From Anaerofustis butyriciformans (lineage in GTDB: Bacteria > Bacillota > Clostridia > Eubacteriales > Anaerofustaceae), in assembly GCF_036289385.1 (NCBI RefSeq), contig NZ_JAYFFH010000004.1, positions 124,001-188,000 of the forward strand: 64,000 bases of DNA, read 5' to 3'. Below are positions 41,300 to 50,145 of the stretch, piece by piece. Within the stretch, counting starts at the first letter, position 1, and every line of letters starts with the position of its first letter. Below the pieces are notes generated by a model. That model saw only the letters and a program-made list of their open reading frames with translations. It was not told where the DNA came from and did no database searches. Made by a program: the position numbers and the translations under genes.

Positions 41300-42922
41300 A
41301 TGAAACTTAAAATAAATTCAAAAAGAAAAATTGTATTAATAATATTAATATTTTTATTTATAGCTGGATGTTTTACACAATTATACTCAACAAATACATA
41401 TTATAAAATGGATAAAGTAGAATTCTATAATCTGGATGAAGAAGAAATATCCGCAAGATATTATAAAGGTTCTACCAACATGGGTGTATTTATAGCAAAT
41501 GATTTAAGCGCCAACGCAAAAGACACATGGTTTATGGTTGAAGAATTTGCAAAGCTTGGTTACAGCGTTTATGTTTTTGATTATCCAAGTCAAGGACATT
41601 CTGATGGACACATCGAATTTGGATATAAACAAAATGAATACTTGGCAGAACAATATTATTCAGCTATTGTAGCATTTTCGCAAATGGCAAAACTAAATGA
41701 AGAAAACATACATATTGTTGCCGTAGGTGAAAGCGCAAGAACAGCTCTTCAAACAGCAACTAAAAGATTTTTCAACCCTAAAGATCTAACATTAATTTCA
41801 ACTAAAACAAATATACTTGGAAAAATCGATTTAGATGTAATTAACTTTGTAAAAGAAGAAAATGTTACATTCATGAAAGAACTTAATGCTTCAAACCCCG
41901 GAGAAAATATTCACTTAATAACATCAAACTTAAATGATCAATCAAGTGTTAAAGAAAACGAAGCTTTAAAAACAAGACTAGAACAAGGAAAAACAGGAAG
42001 TCCAGAAGAAAATGAAGTAACTCTAACAGTTACACAAAATGTTTTACCAACAAATGAAATTACAAGCAGAAAAATAATAAAAGAAACAGTAAGTTACATA
42101 GCTCAAAGAGATGGGTATGAATATACCCCAAGTAAATTCTTAACATTAAAAACAATGTTACCTGCTGTACTTTGCATAATTGCTTTCTTTATAATATTCC
42201 TTTCTTATAAAATAGTTGCAAAAGATTATTATAAAGAAAAAGGAACAATACCTTTTAACAAGGAATTTGTTATATCAAAACTTTTGGCAGTAATACCATC
42301 CTTAATTATGGTATTCCTACTTCCGGTAGCACTATACTTTTTATTAAGTCCGATTATATCAATTCCGTATTACACTTTAGTTAAATTATCATTGTTATCA
42401 TGCTACGGAATGATAATATTCTATCTTTACTATAGAACAAATTTTGCATGCGATATAGGAAGTCAAATATTCTATAAAGACCCTAAAAAGAATGTAAAAG
42501 GCGGTTTAATTGTTGCTATTGGTATAATTGCAATACTATATCTTCTTTCAGTAGCAGGATGCAATGTTGTTTTCAACATTACATCAATAAAAGTATTTTG
42601 GCTAATACTTTCAACAATACTATGTTATTTTATATTCTACATAGAAGAAAGAGAAAAAGAAGTTATGATAGCAACACAAACTCAAAGATTTATAATGTCG
42701 TGCTTTAACTTCCTTATTATTCCTATTGTTGCCATAGTAATGTTAATAATGGGCCAATTTTCCATTGCAATAAGTTTTATGGGACTTGTTTTCCTACTTG
42801 TGTTTGTACTTGTAATTGGCAAACTATTAAAAGCCGTTGATTCACCAACGAGACTAAACGCATTTATTCAGGCTTTAATATTAAATGCATTAATACTTGC
42901 ACAAACAGTTTTATTCTTCTAA
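41300..42922 (+). CDS. Membrane protein with extracellular alpha/beta-hydrolase-like domain
   Basis: I do not recognise this 540-residue protein as a named family. It starts with a basic, then hydrophobic segment ending in a lipobox-like IAGC (C24), so it may be a lipoprotein or have one N-terminal anchor. Residues 35-260 resemble an alpha/beta hydrolase: FDYPSQGHSDG at 93-103 matches the oxyanion-loop D-x-x-G-x-G-x-S pattern, and AVGESART at 141-148 looks like the nucleophile elbow with Ser145 but with Arg where the last Gly is expected. From about 270 to the end there are seven or eight hydrophobic helices. AGAGG precedes the ATG. It is monocistronic. A peptidase, esterase or acyltransferase role is possible; function is unknown. 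Confidence 0.7.
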   Translation: MKLKINSKRKIVLIILIFLFIAGCFTQLYSTNTYYKMDKVEFYNLDEEEISARYYKGSTNMGVFIANDLSANAKDTWFMVEEFAKLGYSVYVFDYPSQGHSDGHIEFGYKQNEYLAEQYYSAIVAFSQMAKLNEENIHIVAVGESARTALQTATKRFFNPKDLTLISTKTNILGKIDLDVINFVKEENVTFMKELNASNPGENIHLITSNLNDQSSVKENEALKTRLEQGKTGSPEENEVTLTVTQNVLPTNEITSRKIIKETVSYIAQRDGYEYTPSKFLTLKTMLPAVLCIIAFFIIFLSYKIVAKDYYKEKGTIPFNKEFVISKLLAVIPSLIMVFLLPVALYFLLSPIISIPYYTLVKLSLLSCYGMIIFYLYYRTNFACDIGSQIFYKDPKKNVKGGLIVAIGIIAILYLLSVAGCNVVFNITSIKVFWLILSTILCYFIFYIEEREKEVMIATQTQRFIMSCFNFLIIPIVAIVMLIMGQFSIAISFMGLVFLLVFVLVIGKLLKAVDSPTRLNAFIQALILNALILAQTVLFF

Positions 42923-42926
42923 AACA

Positions 42927-42953
42927 AAAAGCCTCTTTATAGAGGCTTTTTTA
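42927..42953. terminator. Bidirectional terminator
   Basis: AAAAGCCTCT and AGAGGCTTTT pair around loop TTAT, between the convergent hydrolase-like and SRPBCC genes. Confidence 0.88.
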
Positions 42954-42965
42954 TTTCATATTTTT

Positions 42966-43361
42966 TTATTCTAATATTTTTTTTAAATCTTTAATAAATT
43001 GTTTCTGTTGTTTCTTTAAATATAATTTTACAAAAGGCTTCATAATTTTTTTCTTTACTGTTATATGTTCTGAAAAATCAACCTGAGTCTTATCTTCTTT
43101 TGACGTAAAAACACCAATCCAATGACCTTTTATATTGCTGTTTTCCATATCAAATTCCCATCTTTTATAAGGCTGTAATAAAGTAACTGTAAAAATTGTA
43201 TAATAACCTTTTTTCGTATATTCAACAAATTGATTTTGACTAACAATTTTTGTTTTACTTAGGTCACTTCGCCATGTATTATATTTACTAACATTTAAAG
43301 TCATTTCCCAAACTTTATGTATATCACTATCTATAACATCTTTTATATTAACAGTTATCAT
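42966..43361 (-). CDS. SRPBCC (START-like) domain protein
   Basis: The 131-residue protein has the layout of small SRPBCC/START-like proteins, which form a hydrophobic ligand-binding cavity: a first strand, IHKVWEMTLNVSKYNTW with the typical aromatic helix, KGYYTIFTVTLLQPYKRWEF, and a long amphipathic C-terminal helix (MKPFVKLYLKKQQKQFIKDL). Its ligand is unknown. The start at 43361 was chosen because AGAGGA lies upstream; an ATG six codons earlier overlaps that site. Genes on either side give no pathway clue. Confidence 0.72.
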   Translation of the reverse strand: MITVNIKDVIDSDIHKVWEMTLNVSKYNTWRSDLSKTKIVSQNQFVEYTKKGYYTIFTVTLLQPYKRWEFDMENSNIKGHWIGVFTSKEDKTQVDFSEHITVKKKIMKPFVKLYLKKQQKQFIKDLKKILE

Positions 43362-43533
43362 TTTTATACATCCTCTCATAACTTAAACTTTCATATACTC
43401 ATAAAATACTACATTATAATTGTATCAATTTACATATTTTTCTATATATTATTTAAAATATTTTATACTTATTATATTGTTATATTTTTTATCTTCAAAA
43501 CCATATTTATTAATATATTTTATTTTTATAAAA

Positions 43534-43560
43534 AAAAGAGTAATTTAAAATTACTCTTTT
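43534..43560 (-). terminator. Terminator of the ftsK-rimO-pgsA operon
   Basis: AAAAGAGTAAT and ATTACTCTTTT are perfect 11-base arms around loop TTAAA, with a T-run on the minus strand; the pgsA stop codon lies in one arm. Confidence 0.86.
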
Positions 43561-44090
43561 ACATTAAATAAACTTCTGTTTAAATATAAATAATTTGCTC
43601 CTGAAACTACAGTTAAAATTAATGCTATATACATAAGACCTAAAGAAATATTAAAGATAATATTACTTAAAGCTGAAAAATGCATTAATACCAATGCTAT
43701 CATTTGAGTAGTCGTTTTTAACTTACCTATTTTATCAGCTGCTATAACAACTCCCGCAGATGCAGCAAGAACTCTAAGCCCAGTTACAATAAACTCTCTT
43801 GCAAGAATTACAATTACAACCCATGAAGGAATAAAGTTTATTTCAACGAAGCAAAGCATCGCTGCCATTACAAGAAGTTTATCTGCAAGAGGGTCAACAA
43901 ATTTTCCAAAATCTGTAACCATATTACATCTTCTTGCAATCTGACCATCAACAAAATCTGATATTGAAGCAATGATAAATATCGCTCCGGCAATCATATA
44001 ATTATTTTGTATACCTGTAAGCATCATAAAAACAACATATACAGGTATCATAAAAACTCTGAATAACGTAATTTTATTTGCTAAATTCAT
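43551..44090 (-). CDS. pgsA: CDP-diacylglycerol-glycerol-3-phosphate 3-phosphatidyltransferase
   Basis: PgsA makes phosphatidylglycerol phosphate, the precursor of the main anionic membrane lipid. The 179-residue membrane protein has several hydrophobic helices and the CDP-alcohol phosphotransferase signature D-G-x2-A-R-x8-G-x3-D-x3-D in DFVDGQIARR...GKFVDPLADK. Its ATG overlaps the rimO stop by one base, with AAGGA upstream. cinA-recA, which often follow pgsA in Bacillota, are about 35 kb away here. Confidence 0.95.
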   Translation of the reverse strand: MNLANKITLFRVFMIPVYVVFMMLTGIQNNYMIAGAIFIIASISDFVDGQIARRCNMVTDFGKFVDPLADKLLVMAAMLCFVEINFIPSWVVIVILAREFIVTGLRVLAASAGVVIAADKIGKLKTTTQMIALVLMHFSALSNIIFNISLGLMYIALILTVVSGANYLYLNRSLFNVKE

Positions 44091-45421
44091 TATATCGTCC
44101 TTCCTATTAAATCATATTCCATTGAATCTTCTATTAATATATCATAAAACCCACCTATTTCTAAAGGTTTATGGGCATAAATATAAACTTCTCCGTCAAT
44201 TTCAGGACAATCCATATAGCTTCTTCCTATATAAACGTTATCTTCTCTCTCTACTTCTTCTTCAACAAGAACCTCTAATGTCTTATCTAGATACATTTCC
44301 ATAAGCTCTTCAGAAACTTCTTCCTGAGCTTGCATAAGCTCAACATATCTTTCTTCTTTAATTTCTTCATCAATTTGGTTATCCATATTGTAAGCAGGCG
44401 TTCCCTCTTCTCTGGAATATTTAAAGAACCCTACCCTGTCAAGTTGATATAATTTTATAAATTCTAAAAGTTCTTCATGCTGCTCTTTTGTTTCTGATGG
44501 GAAACCTGTAATGAATGTAGAACGGATTTTTATTCCTTCAACATTCTTTCTTAATTTCCTTATAATAGAAAGTATATCTTCTTTTGAAGTTCTTCTTCCC
44601 ATTTTCTTTAATATATCGTTATTAATATGTTGAAGAGGCATATCTATATATTTTACAACTTTATCAAGTTTTGCAAGTTTGTCGATAAGCTCATCTGAAA
44701 TAGTTTCAGGATAAATATATAAAACTCTTATCCACTTTAAGCCCTCAATATTATTTAATTCCTCAAGCAAATCAGGAAGTCTTCTCTTACCATATAAATC
44801 AGTACCATATTCTCCAACGTCTTGAGCTATTAAGATTATTTCTTTAACTCCTCTTTGGGCAAGTCTTTTTGCCTCAGATACTATATCTTCAAGCTTTCTG
44901 CTTCTTTGTTTTCCTCTGATACTTGGAATTACACAATATGTACAATGTTTATCACATCCTTCACTTACCTTTAAATAAGCCGTATATGAAGGTGTAGACA
45001 ATATTCTGTCTGTTTCAACAATAGGACAATTTATATTTTCAACATTAACTAAAGTACTTTCACTATCTTTATCAAGTTTTTCAAGAACTTTTGCCATATC
45101 ATAAAATTCACCTGTTCCAACAAAAGCATCAACTTCAGGTATTTCCTTTAATAACTCTTCATGATATCTTTGAGCAAGACATCCAGTAACTATTATTTTT
45201 ACTTCATTTCTGTCTTTTTTTACCAAAGTAGCTTCAAGTATCGAATTAATGCTTTCTTCCATTGCATCATGAATAAAAGTACAAGTATTGATTATTATAT
45301 AATCGCTTATTGTTGCATCATCAACAATTTCATACCCTTGCTCTTTTAATAAATACATTATATTTTCACTATCTACGGTATTCTTTGGACATCCCAAAGT
45401 TAAAATAAATACTTTTTTCAT
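44090..45421 (-). CDS. rimO: Ribosomal protein uS12 methylthiotransferase RimO
   Basis: RimO is a radical SAM enzyme that methylthiolates an Asp of ribosomal protein uS12. The 443-residue product has the N-terminal UPF0004 domain with LGCPKNTVDSE (first cluster Cys) and NTCTFI, the radical SAM motif EGCDKHCTYCVIP near 155, and a C-terminal TRAM domain. The C-P-K-N-x-V-D signature separates RimO from the related tRNA enzyme MiaB. The start at 45421 has GGAG six bases upstream; an ATG four codons earlier overlaps the ftsK stop region and lacks a site. It is the middle gene of ftsK-rimO-pgsA. Confidence 0.95.
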   Translation of the reverse strand: MKKVFILTLGCPKNTVDSENIMYLLKEQGYEIVDDATISDYIIINTCTFIHDAMEESINSILEATLVKKDRNEVKIIVTGCLAQRYHEELLKEIPEVDAFVGTGEFYDMAKVLEKLDKDSESTLVNVENINCPIVETDRILSTPSYTAYLKVSEGCDKHCTYCVIPSIRGKQRSRKLEDIVSEAKRLAQRGVKEIILIAQDVGEYGTDLYGKRRLPDLLEELNNIEGLKWIRVLYIYPETISDELIDKLAKLDKVVKYIDMPLQHINNDILKKMGRRTSKEDILSIIRKLRKNVEGIKIRSTFITGFPSETKEQHEELLEFIKLYQLDRVGFFKYSREEGTPAYNMDNQIDEEIKEERYVELMQAQEEVSEELMEMYLDKTLEVLVEEEVEREDNVYIGRSYMDCPEIDGEVYIYAHKPLEIGGFYDILIEDSMEYDLIGRTI

Positions 45422-45432
45422 ATCTATCTCCA

Positions 45433-48255
45433 TTACATTATTTCATCTTCTATATCCAGTGTTCCCTCAGGATAAACTTCATCACTTTCTACAACACTAT
45501 TCGAGAAGAAATCTTCTCTCTTCTTCAAAACTTTTCTTGGTTTACTTCCATCTTTAGGAGAAATGATTCCCCTTTGTTCCAATTCATCAATAATACTTCC
45601 AGCCCTTGCATAACCTATTCTAAGTCTTCTTTGAAGCATTGACGTTGAAACTTCTCCAAGTTCAAATGCTAAGTTAAGTGCATCATTAAACTTTTCGTCA
45701 ATGAAATCTTCTTTGTGAAGATTTTCCTTACTTCCCGGCATATTTTCTTCAGCGGAAACTGTTTCAATACCTTTGATTGCATCTTCATCATAATTTGGTC
45801 TTTGTGTTTCCTTAATGAATTTTACAACCGACTCAACTTCTTCATCACTAATAAAAGCGCACTGTGCACGCATAGGAGCATTACTTCCCACAGGAGAATA
45901 TAACATATCCCCTCTTCCTAAAAGTTTTTCTGCTCCTGCCATATCAAGAATCGTTCTTGAATCGATTTGCGATGATACAGCAAAGGATATACGAGAAGGT
46001 ATATTTGCTTTAATAAGTCCCGTAATAACATCAACAGAAGGACGCTGAGTTGCTAAAACCAAATGTATACCTGCAGCTCTTGCAAGCTGAGCAAGTCTAC
46101 ATATTGCCGATTCAACTTGAGAAGCACAAGTCATCATTAAATCCGCAAGCTCGTCTATAATGATAACCCACTGTGCCATTTTTTCTCCACCGGTCTTTTC
46201 CATTTTCTTATTATATCCGTTTATATCCCTTACTCTATTTTGAGCAAATAAATCGTATCTTATTTTCATCTGCTTTTCAGCCCACTTAAGAGCCCCTGCC
46301 GCATGATTTGGGTCTGTCTCTACTGGTACAAGCAAATGAGGAATGCCTTCGTATATATTAAGCTCAACCATTTTAGGATCTATTAAAATAAGCCTTACTT
46401 CGTTTGGATCTGCGTGGAATAAAATAGAATTTATTATTGCGTTAATGCAAACACTTTTTCCTGAACCTGTGGCACCGGCAATTAATAAATGCGGAAGTTT
46501 GGCTATATCCATTATAACCATATCTCCTGTTACGTTTTTACCAAGCGCAACAGATAATTTAGATTTTGCATTTTTGAATTTTTCATCTTCTACAATTTCT
46601 CTAAATCCTACAACAGATACTTCTTTATTAGGAACTTCTATACCTATTGCACTTTTTCCCGGAATAGGAGCTTCCATTCTTATTCCGTTTGCTGCAAGAG
46701 CCATTGCCAAATTATCTTGAAGCCCTACAACTTTACTTACTTTTATACCAGGTTCAAGTTCCATTTCATATCTTGTAACTGTAGGTCCTATACTAACTTC
46801 AGTTACTCTTGCCCCAACTTTAAAGTTTGCAAGAGTTTCTTCAAGTATTCTTGTGTTTTCTAAAACCCTGTCTCTCTCCCCTTTATTATTTCTATTTTTA
46901 TTTGGTTTTAAAAGAGATGAATCAGGGAATACATAAGGTATCTGCTCTTTTTCTGCAACTAAAGGTTCTTTATTTTCTATTTCCGTAATTTTTGCAATAC
47001 TTCCGTTATCCATTGCAACTCTTAATTTATCAAGCTGTTCTCTTTGAGCTTTATTGGCTCTGTCTATATCACTTATATCAATTCTTTCAATAGGTATTTC
47101 TTCCCCATCTTCAATAAAATCTTCTTTATTTATAGGTTTATGATTTACAAAGTCTTTTGTTCTTTCAATTTGTTTATTTGTTTCATCTTGCTTTTCCTGA
47201 GTTTCTTTTATTATCTCATCAAAGCCTTGTTCTTCTCTTACTTTGTTTTTTATCTCTTCTTTACTTAGTTTTTCATTTTGAATAACTTCTTCTTTTGGTT
47301 TTTCTTCGTTAACTTCTTTTTTAAAGTCTCCATTTTCATTTCTATAATAAGTCCTTATTATAGGTTCTTCTTTCTTTACTTCTTGTTTTACATTCTCACT
47401 ATTATCTTTTTTCTTAAATGGATTTTTGCTTTTCTTATATTCATCTTCCCATTTATTTAAAACTTCTTCTTTATCCTTACTTGTTTTTATTGCATCTTTT
47501 TCATCATATGGATTTTTTATAAGTTTACTTTTAAAAGAAGGAAAGAAAGATGTTCGTACAGGTTGTCTATCTGCTTTTGTTCTTAACTGCTCTTCTCTGT
47601 CTTGTATTTTCTTTGTCAATCTTTGAGCTTTTATCTCTTTTTTTACTTCTCTTTCTTTTTGTCTTATTGCTTTTCTATCTTCTTTATAACTTGCAATATT
47701 GTCTTTGAATATTAATATTAAACAAACTATAATGCAGGCAAAAATAAATATATATGCACCTGTTTCTCCAAGGAAAGTCGTATACAATCCCCCAAGCCAT
47801 ATACCTATTATGCCGCCTTTTGTTACAACATTTAGCACAGCATTAAAAAGCTGATTTGTAAAAGCACCATATTTTAAAAGGTCTCCTCCAACATTAAAAA
47901 ATGCCATTATGTTAAATATAATAAAAACAATACAAGCTAAAGTAAGTGTTTCACTAAAAGGCTTTAATTTGGATGTTATATAAACACCAAGCCCCAAAAA
48001 GGATATTCCTATTAAAAAAGCTCCTACACTGCCAAATAGAAACATGGAAATATTATGCAAATTATTTCCAAAAACACCACTATCTTTTGACCATATAGAA
48101 TAAAGCATAAAAACACCAAAAAAGAAAATAATAACACCTATTATTTCATTTTGAATTATTTTCTTTTTAAACATTTCTTGTTCAAGTTGTTTTTTTGTCG
48201 TTCTTCTTGATGATGTTTGAGTTCTTTTCCTTGCCGTTGTTTTTTTTCTTGCCAA
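45433..48255 (-). CDS. ftsK: DNA translocase FtsK/SpoIIIE
   Basis: FtsK/SpoIIIE pumps DNA through the division or sporulation septum. The product of about 940 residues has four N-terminal membrane helices (about 35-185), a charged Lys/Glu-rich linker (200-440), the motor domain with Walker A GATGSGKSVCINA and Walker B WVIIIDELADLMM, and a C-terminal winged-helix gamma domain (LQRRLRIGYARAGSIIDELE) that reads orienting sequences. The start is probably TTG at 48255: GAGG lies seven bases before it but directly abuts an ATG two codons upstream. Whether it is the division or the sporulation paralogue cannot be told, since only one copy is in view. Confidence 0.95.
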   Translation of the reverse strand: MARKKTTARKRTQTSSRRTTKKQLEQEMFKKKIIQNEIIGVIIFFFGVFMLYSIWSKDSGVFGNNLHNISMFLFGSVGAFLIGISFLGLGVYITSKLKPFSETLTLACIVFIIFNIMAFFNVGGDLLKYGAFTNQLFNAVLNVVTKGGIIGIWLGGLYTTFLGETGAYIFIFACIIVCLILIFKDNIASYKEDRKAIRQKEREVKKEIKAQRLTKKIQDREEQLRTKADRQPVRTSFFPSFKSKLIKNPYDEKDAIKTSKDKEEVLNKWEDEYKKSKNPFKKKDNSENVKQEVKKEEPIIRTYYRNENGDFKKEVNEEKPKEEVIQNEKLSKEEIKNKVREEQGFDEIIKETQEKQDETNKQIERTKDFVNHKPINKEDFIEDGEEIPIERIDISDIDRANKAQREQLDKLRVAMDNGSIAKITEIENKEPLVAEKEQIPYVFPDSSLLKPNKNRNNKGERDRVLENTRILEETLANFKVGARVTEVSIGPTVTRYEMELEPGIKVSKVVGLQDNLAMALAANGIRMEAPIPGKSAIGIEVPNKEVSVVGFREIVEDEKFKNAKSKLSVALGKNVTGDMVIMDIAKLPHLLIAGATGSGKSVCINAIINSILFHADPNEVRLILIDPKMVELNIYEGIPHLLVPVETDPNHAAGALKWAEKQMKIRYDLFAQNRVRDINGYNKKMEKTGGEKMAQWVIIIDELADLMMTCASQVESAICRLAQLARAAGIHLVLATQRPSVDVITGLIKANIPSRISFAVSSQIDSRTILDMAGAEKLLGRGDMLYSPVGSNAPMRAQCAFISDEEVESVVKFIKETQRPNYDEDAIKGIETVSAEENMPGSKENLHKEDFIDEKFNDALNLAFELGEVSTSMLQRRLRIGYARAGSIIDELEQRGIISPKDGSKPRKVLKKREDFFSNSVVESDEVYPEGTLDIEDEIM

Positions 48256-48579
48256 GTTCATACCTCACATATGTAAATTTAATATTATTCTTTATTTATG
48301 TATCAGTATATTTTATCACATTTTTATTTTAATTCATAGGATAATATATATTATAATTTATAAATAAAATATAATAAATTGTAATAAAATTTAAAAAATT
48401 TATATATTATAAATTTTACTTTTAACATTAAATCTTTTCAACTTATACCCTCTCTTTATTTATTAATAATAATTTATTAAATATCATTTTATATACTCAT
48501 AACAAATTTCTTTTACATTTAGGTTATATAAAAAAAATAACACAGTATAAATATATTATAACACTTACTGGAGGAAGCA
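48256..48579. other. A/T-rich divergent spacer between ftsK and the cwlJ-like gene
   Basis: About 320 bases contain no gene-sized frame and no stable hairpin. On the minus strand TTAAAA-N16-TATACT is a possible weak ftsK promoter. Upstream of the cwlJ-like gene there are several TATAAA/TATTAT-like boxes but no recognisable sporulation-sigma promoter. Confidence 0.4.
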
Positions 48580-49023
48580 ATGGCTTATTCGGAAAGAGAA
48601 CTTTTGGCAAGACTAATTGAATGTGAAGCAGGAGGAGAAGGTAATGAAGGCATGGCTGCGGTAGCAAGTGTAGTCATGAACAGAGTTTATACTCCATATG
48701 GAGAATATTCAAGGGTTTCAAACGGTGGAAGTATAAGAAACATAATATATCAAAAAGGGCAATTTACCTGTGCCATGGAAACCGTAAACGGAGAATATAA
48801 TCCACAAAACATATACAACATGAATCCTACCAACATTCATTATCAAATAGCAGACTGGGCAATATCGGGAGGAAGACTTTATAATCTTGGATATGCCCTT
48901 TGGTTTTACAACCCTTTTCAAAATGACTGCAGAGATTTTTTCCCAAGTGAAGTCGGAAGTTTAATAACCAAAATAGGAAGACATTGCTTCTATAATCCTA
49001 CTGAAAAATATTTACAAACTTAA
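48580..49023 (+). CDS. cwlJ: Spore cortex-lytic hydrolase, CwlJ/SleB catalytic domain
   Basis: The 147-residue protein is a bare Hydrolase_2 (SleB/CwlJ) domain. The family signature IECEAGGEGNEGMAAVASVV at 13-32 holds the catalytic Glu, and VVMNRVYTPYG, KGQFTCAM and ALWFYNP are further conserved blocks. As in CwlJ of Bacillus, there is no signal peptide and no peptidoglycan-binding domain; CwlJ is made in the mother cell and degrades cortex during germination. A GerQ-like gene follows after 13 bases, as in the Bacillus bicistron, and supports CwlJ over SleB. GGAGG precedes the ATG. Confidence 0.82.
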   Translation: MAYSERELLARLIECEAGGEGNEGMAAVASVVMNRVYTPYGEYSRVSNGGSIRNIIYQKGQFTCAMETVNGEYNPQNIYNMNPTNIHYQIADWAISGGRLYNLGYALWFYNPFQNDCRDFFPSEVGSLITKIGRHCFYNPTEKYLQT

Positions 49024-49036
49024 AAGAGAGGTAAAA

Positions 49037-49426
49037 ATGGATAGAGAAGATAATTTGGGCAGAATCTTCAGAGGTCAAAACTATAATAAACACCTTGATA
49101 ATCAAATGGATAATAATTTTGAACCGGAAAAAGACAGTGACGGTTCCAATGTACCTTCTGTATTTACAGTAGGTACTACTCCTGATATACTAAACAGAAT
49201 TAAAGGCGAATACTGCGTATGCGAATTTGTTATAGGCAGTGACACATTAATAACAAAATCGGGAATAATGTATAACGTAGGACTTAGCTACTTTACTCTT
49301 TTTAATATTACAAATAATGAATATATAGTTTGCGATATATATGCGGTTAAATTCATAACAGTTCCAAGATCAGATGTAATGTCTCAAAGAAACATTTCTT
49401 CAAATCAAAGAAGAAATAGACGATAG
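49037..49426 (+). CDS. gerQ: GerQ-like spore coat protein
   Basis: GerQ is a spore coat protein required for CwlJ to localise and act in Bacillus. The 129-residue protein has a charged, Asn/Asp-rich N-terminal half and a C-terminal domain (about 45-115) whose pattern matches GerQ: a DILNRIKGEYCVCEF start, a SGIMYNVGLSYFTLF strand-turn-strand and IVCDIYAVKFITV at the end. The match is by pattern, not by high identity, and the domain is unusually rich in Cys. Its position right after the cwlJ-like gene is the strongest argument. GAGAGG precedes the ATG. Confidence 0.65.
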   Translation: MDREDNLGRIFRGQNYNKHLDNQMDNNFEPEKDSDGSNVPSVFTVGTTPDILNRIKGEYCVCEFVIGSDTLITKSGIMYNVGLSYFTLFNITNNEYIVCDIYAVKFITVPRSDVMSQRNISSNQRRNRR

Positions 49427-49456
49427 CCTTTTATAGAAAGAATTTCAAAGTTTCTA

Positions 49457-49485
49457 TTACATAATTCCTATAAAAATGGTATAAT
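49457..49485 (+). promoter_or_regulatory. Extended -10 promoter of the CarD-family gene
   Basis: TGGTATAAT (49477-49485) is an extended -10; TTACAT 17 bases further upstream is a poor -35. Transcription would start near 49492. Confidence 0.6.
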
Positions 49486-49497
49486 ATATTTATGGCA

Positions 49498-49543
49498 AAC
49501 AGCTTAATCGTAGACATCATGACTGCTATTAGGCTGTTTTATT
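49498..49543 (+). promoter_or_regulatory. Hairpin in the leader of the CarD-family gene (attenuator-like)
   Basis: AACAGCTTAAT (49498-49508) pairs with ATTAGGCTGTT (49528-49538) with one U-G pair. After one mismatch GTAG pairs with CTGC, closing the loop ACATCATGA. TTATTAT follows. The hairpin begins only a few bases after the predicted transcription start, so every message of the gene must carry or pass it. It may be an attenuator, a stabilising 5' structure, or the terminator of the gerQ-like transcript. Confidence 0.55.
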
Positions 49544-49573
49544 ATAACATTTTATAAAAAAGGGGTTGTTGTA

Positions 49574-50092
49574 ATGTTTAGTTTAAATGAAATAATTCAA
49601 TATGATAATGAAGGACTATGCAAAATCAGTGAAATTGTAGAAAAAGACTTTGCAGGGGCTAAAGCAAAATTTTACGTTCTAACTCCTATTAATAAAGATA
49701 GCCTTACAATATTTGTTCCAATTAACAATAAAAAACAAACACAAAAAATGAGAAAAATTTTAACTCCAAAGGAAATCTATAATTTAATAAATGACATAAA
49801 ATATGATGATTTAATATGGATTAATGACGACAATGAAAGGAAACAAACATACAAAAAAATTATACATTCAGGAGATAGAAAAAATATAATAAAATTAATA
49901 AGAACATTGTATTTACATAAAAAAGAACAAATTAAAAACGGTAAAAAACTTCATATGAGCGATGAAGAAATATTAAAAAATGCAACCAGACTTCTACATG
50001 AAGAGTTTTCTCATGTTCTAAAGATAGAACCGGAAGAAGTTGCTCCTTTTATATCAGAGCATATTAAAGTTAAAGAAAAAATAAACTTATAG
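49574..50092 (+). CDS. CarD/CdnL-family transcriptional regulator
   Basis: The 172-residue protein has the CarD layout: an N-terminal RNA-polymerase-interacting (TRCF/RID-like) barrel at 1-60 (EIIQYDNEGLCKISEIVEK, then KFYVLTP) and a helical C-terminal DNA-binding domain with LIRTLYLHKKEQ and the HMSDEEILKNATRLLHEEFS helices. CarD proteins bind the polymerase beta subunit and stabilise open complexes, often at rRNA promoters. GGGG with weak complementarity lies upstream of the ATG. The short leader holds a strong hairpin. Confidence 0.85.
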   Translation: MFSLNEIIQYDNEGLCKISEIVEKDFAGAKAKFYVLTPINKDSLTIFVPINNKKQTQKMRKILTPKEIYNLINDIKYDDLIWINDDNERKQTYKKIIHSGDRKNIIKLIRTLYLHKKEQIKNGKKLHMSDEEILKNATRLLHEEFSHVLKIEPEEVAPFISEHIKVKEKINL

Positions 50093-50110
50093 TTATTTTT
50101 CCCGGGAAAT

Positions 50111-50145
50111 AAAGAACCGATTTACTTGAAGTAAATCGGTTCTTT
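50111..50145. terminator. Bidirectional terminator with 15-bp stem
   Basis: AAAGAACCGATTTAC and GTAAATCGGTTCTTT are perfect arms around TTGAA between the convergent CarD-family and UPF0182 genes. It is among the most stable hairpins in the window. Confidence 0.9.

Noticed and set aside
49492..49557. A 21-codon frame starting at the predicted transcription start before the CarD-family gene
   Set aside because: It would have no ribosome binding site and overlaps the hairpin; the hairpin explains the sequence better.
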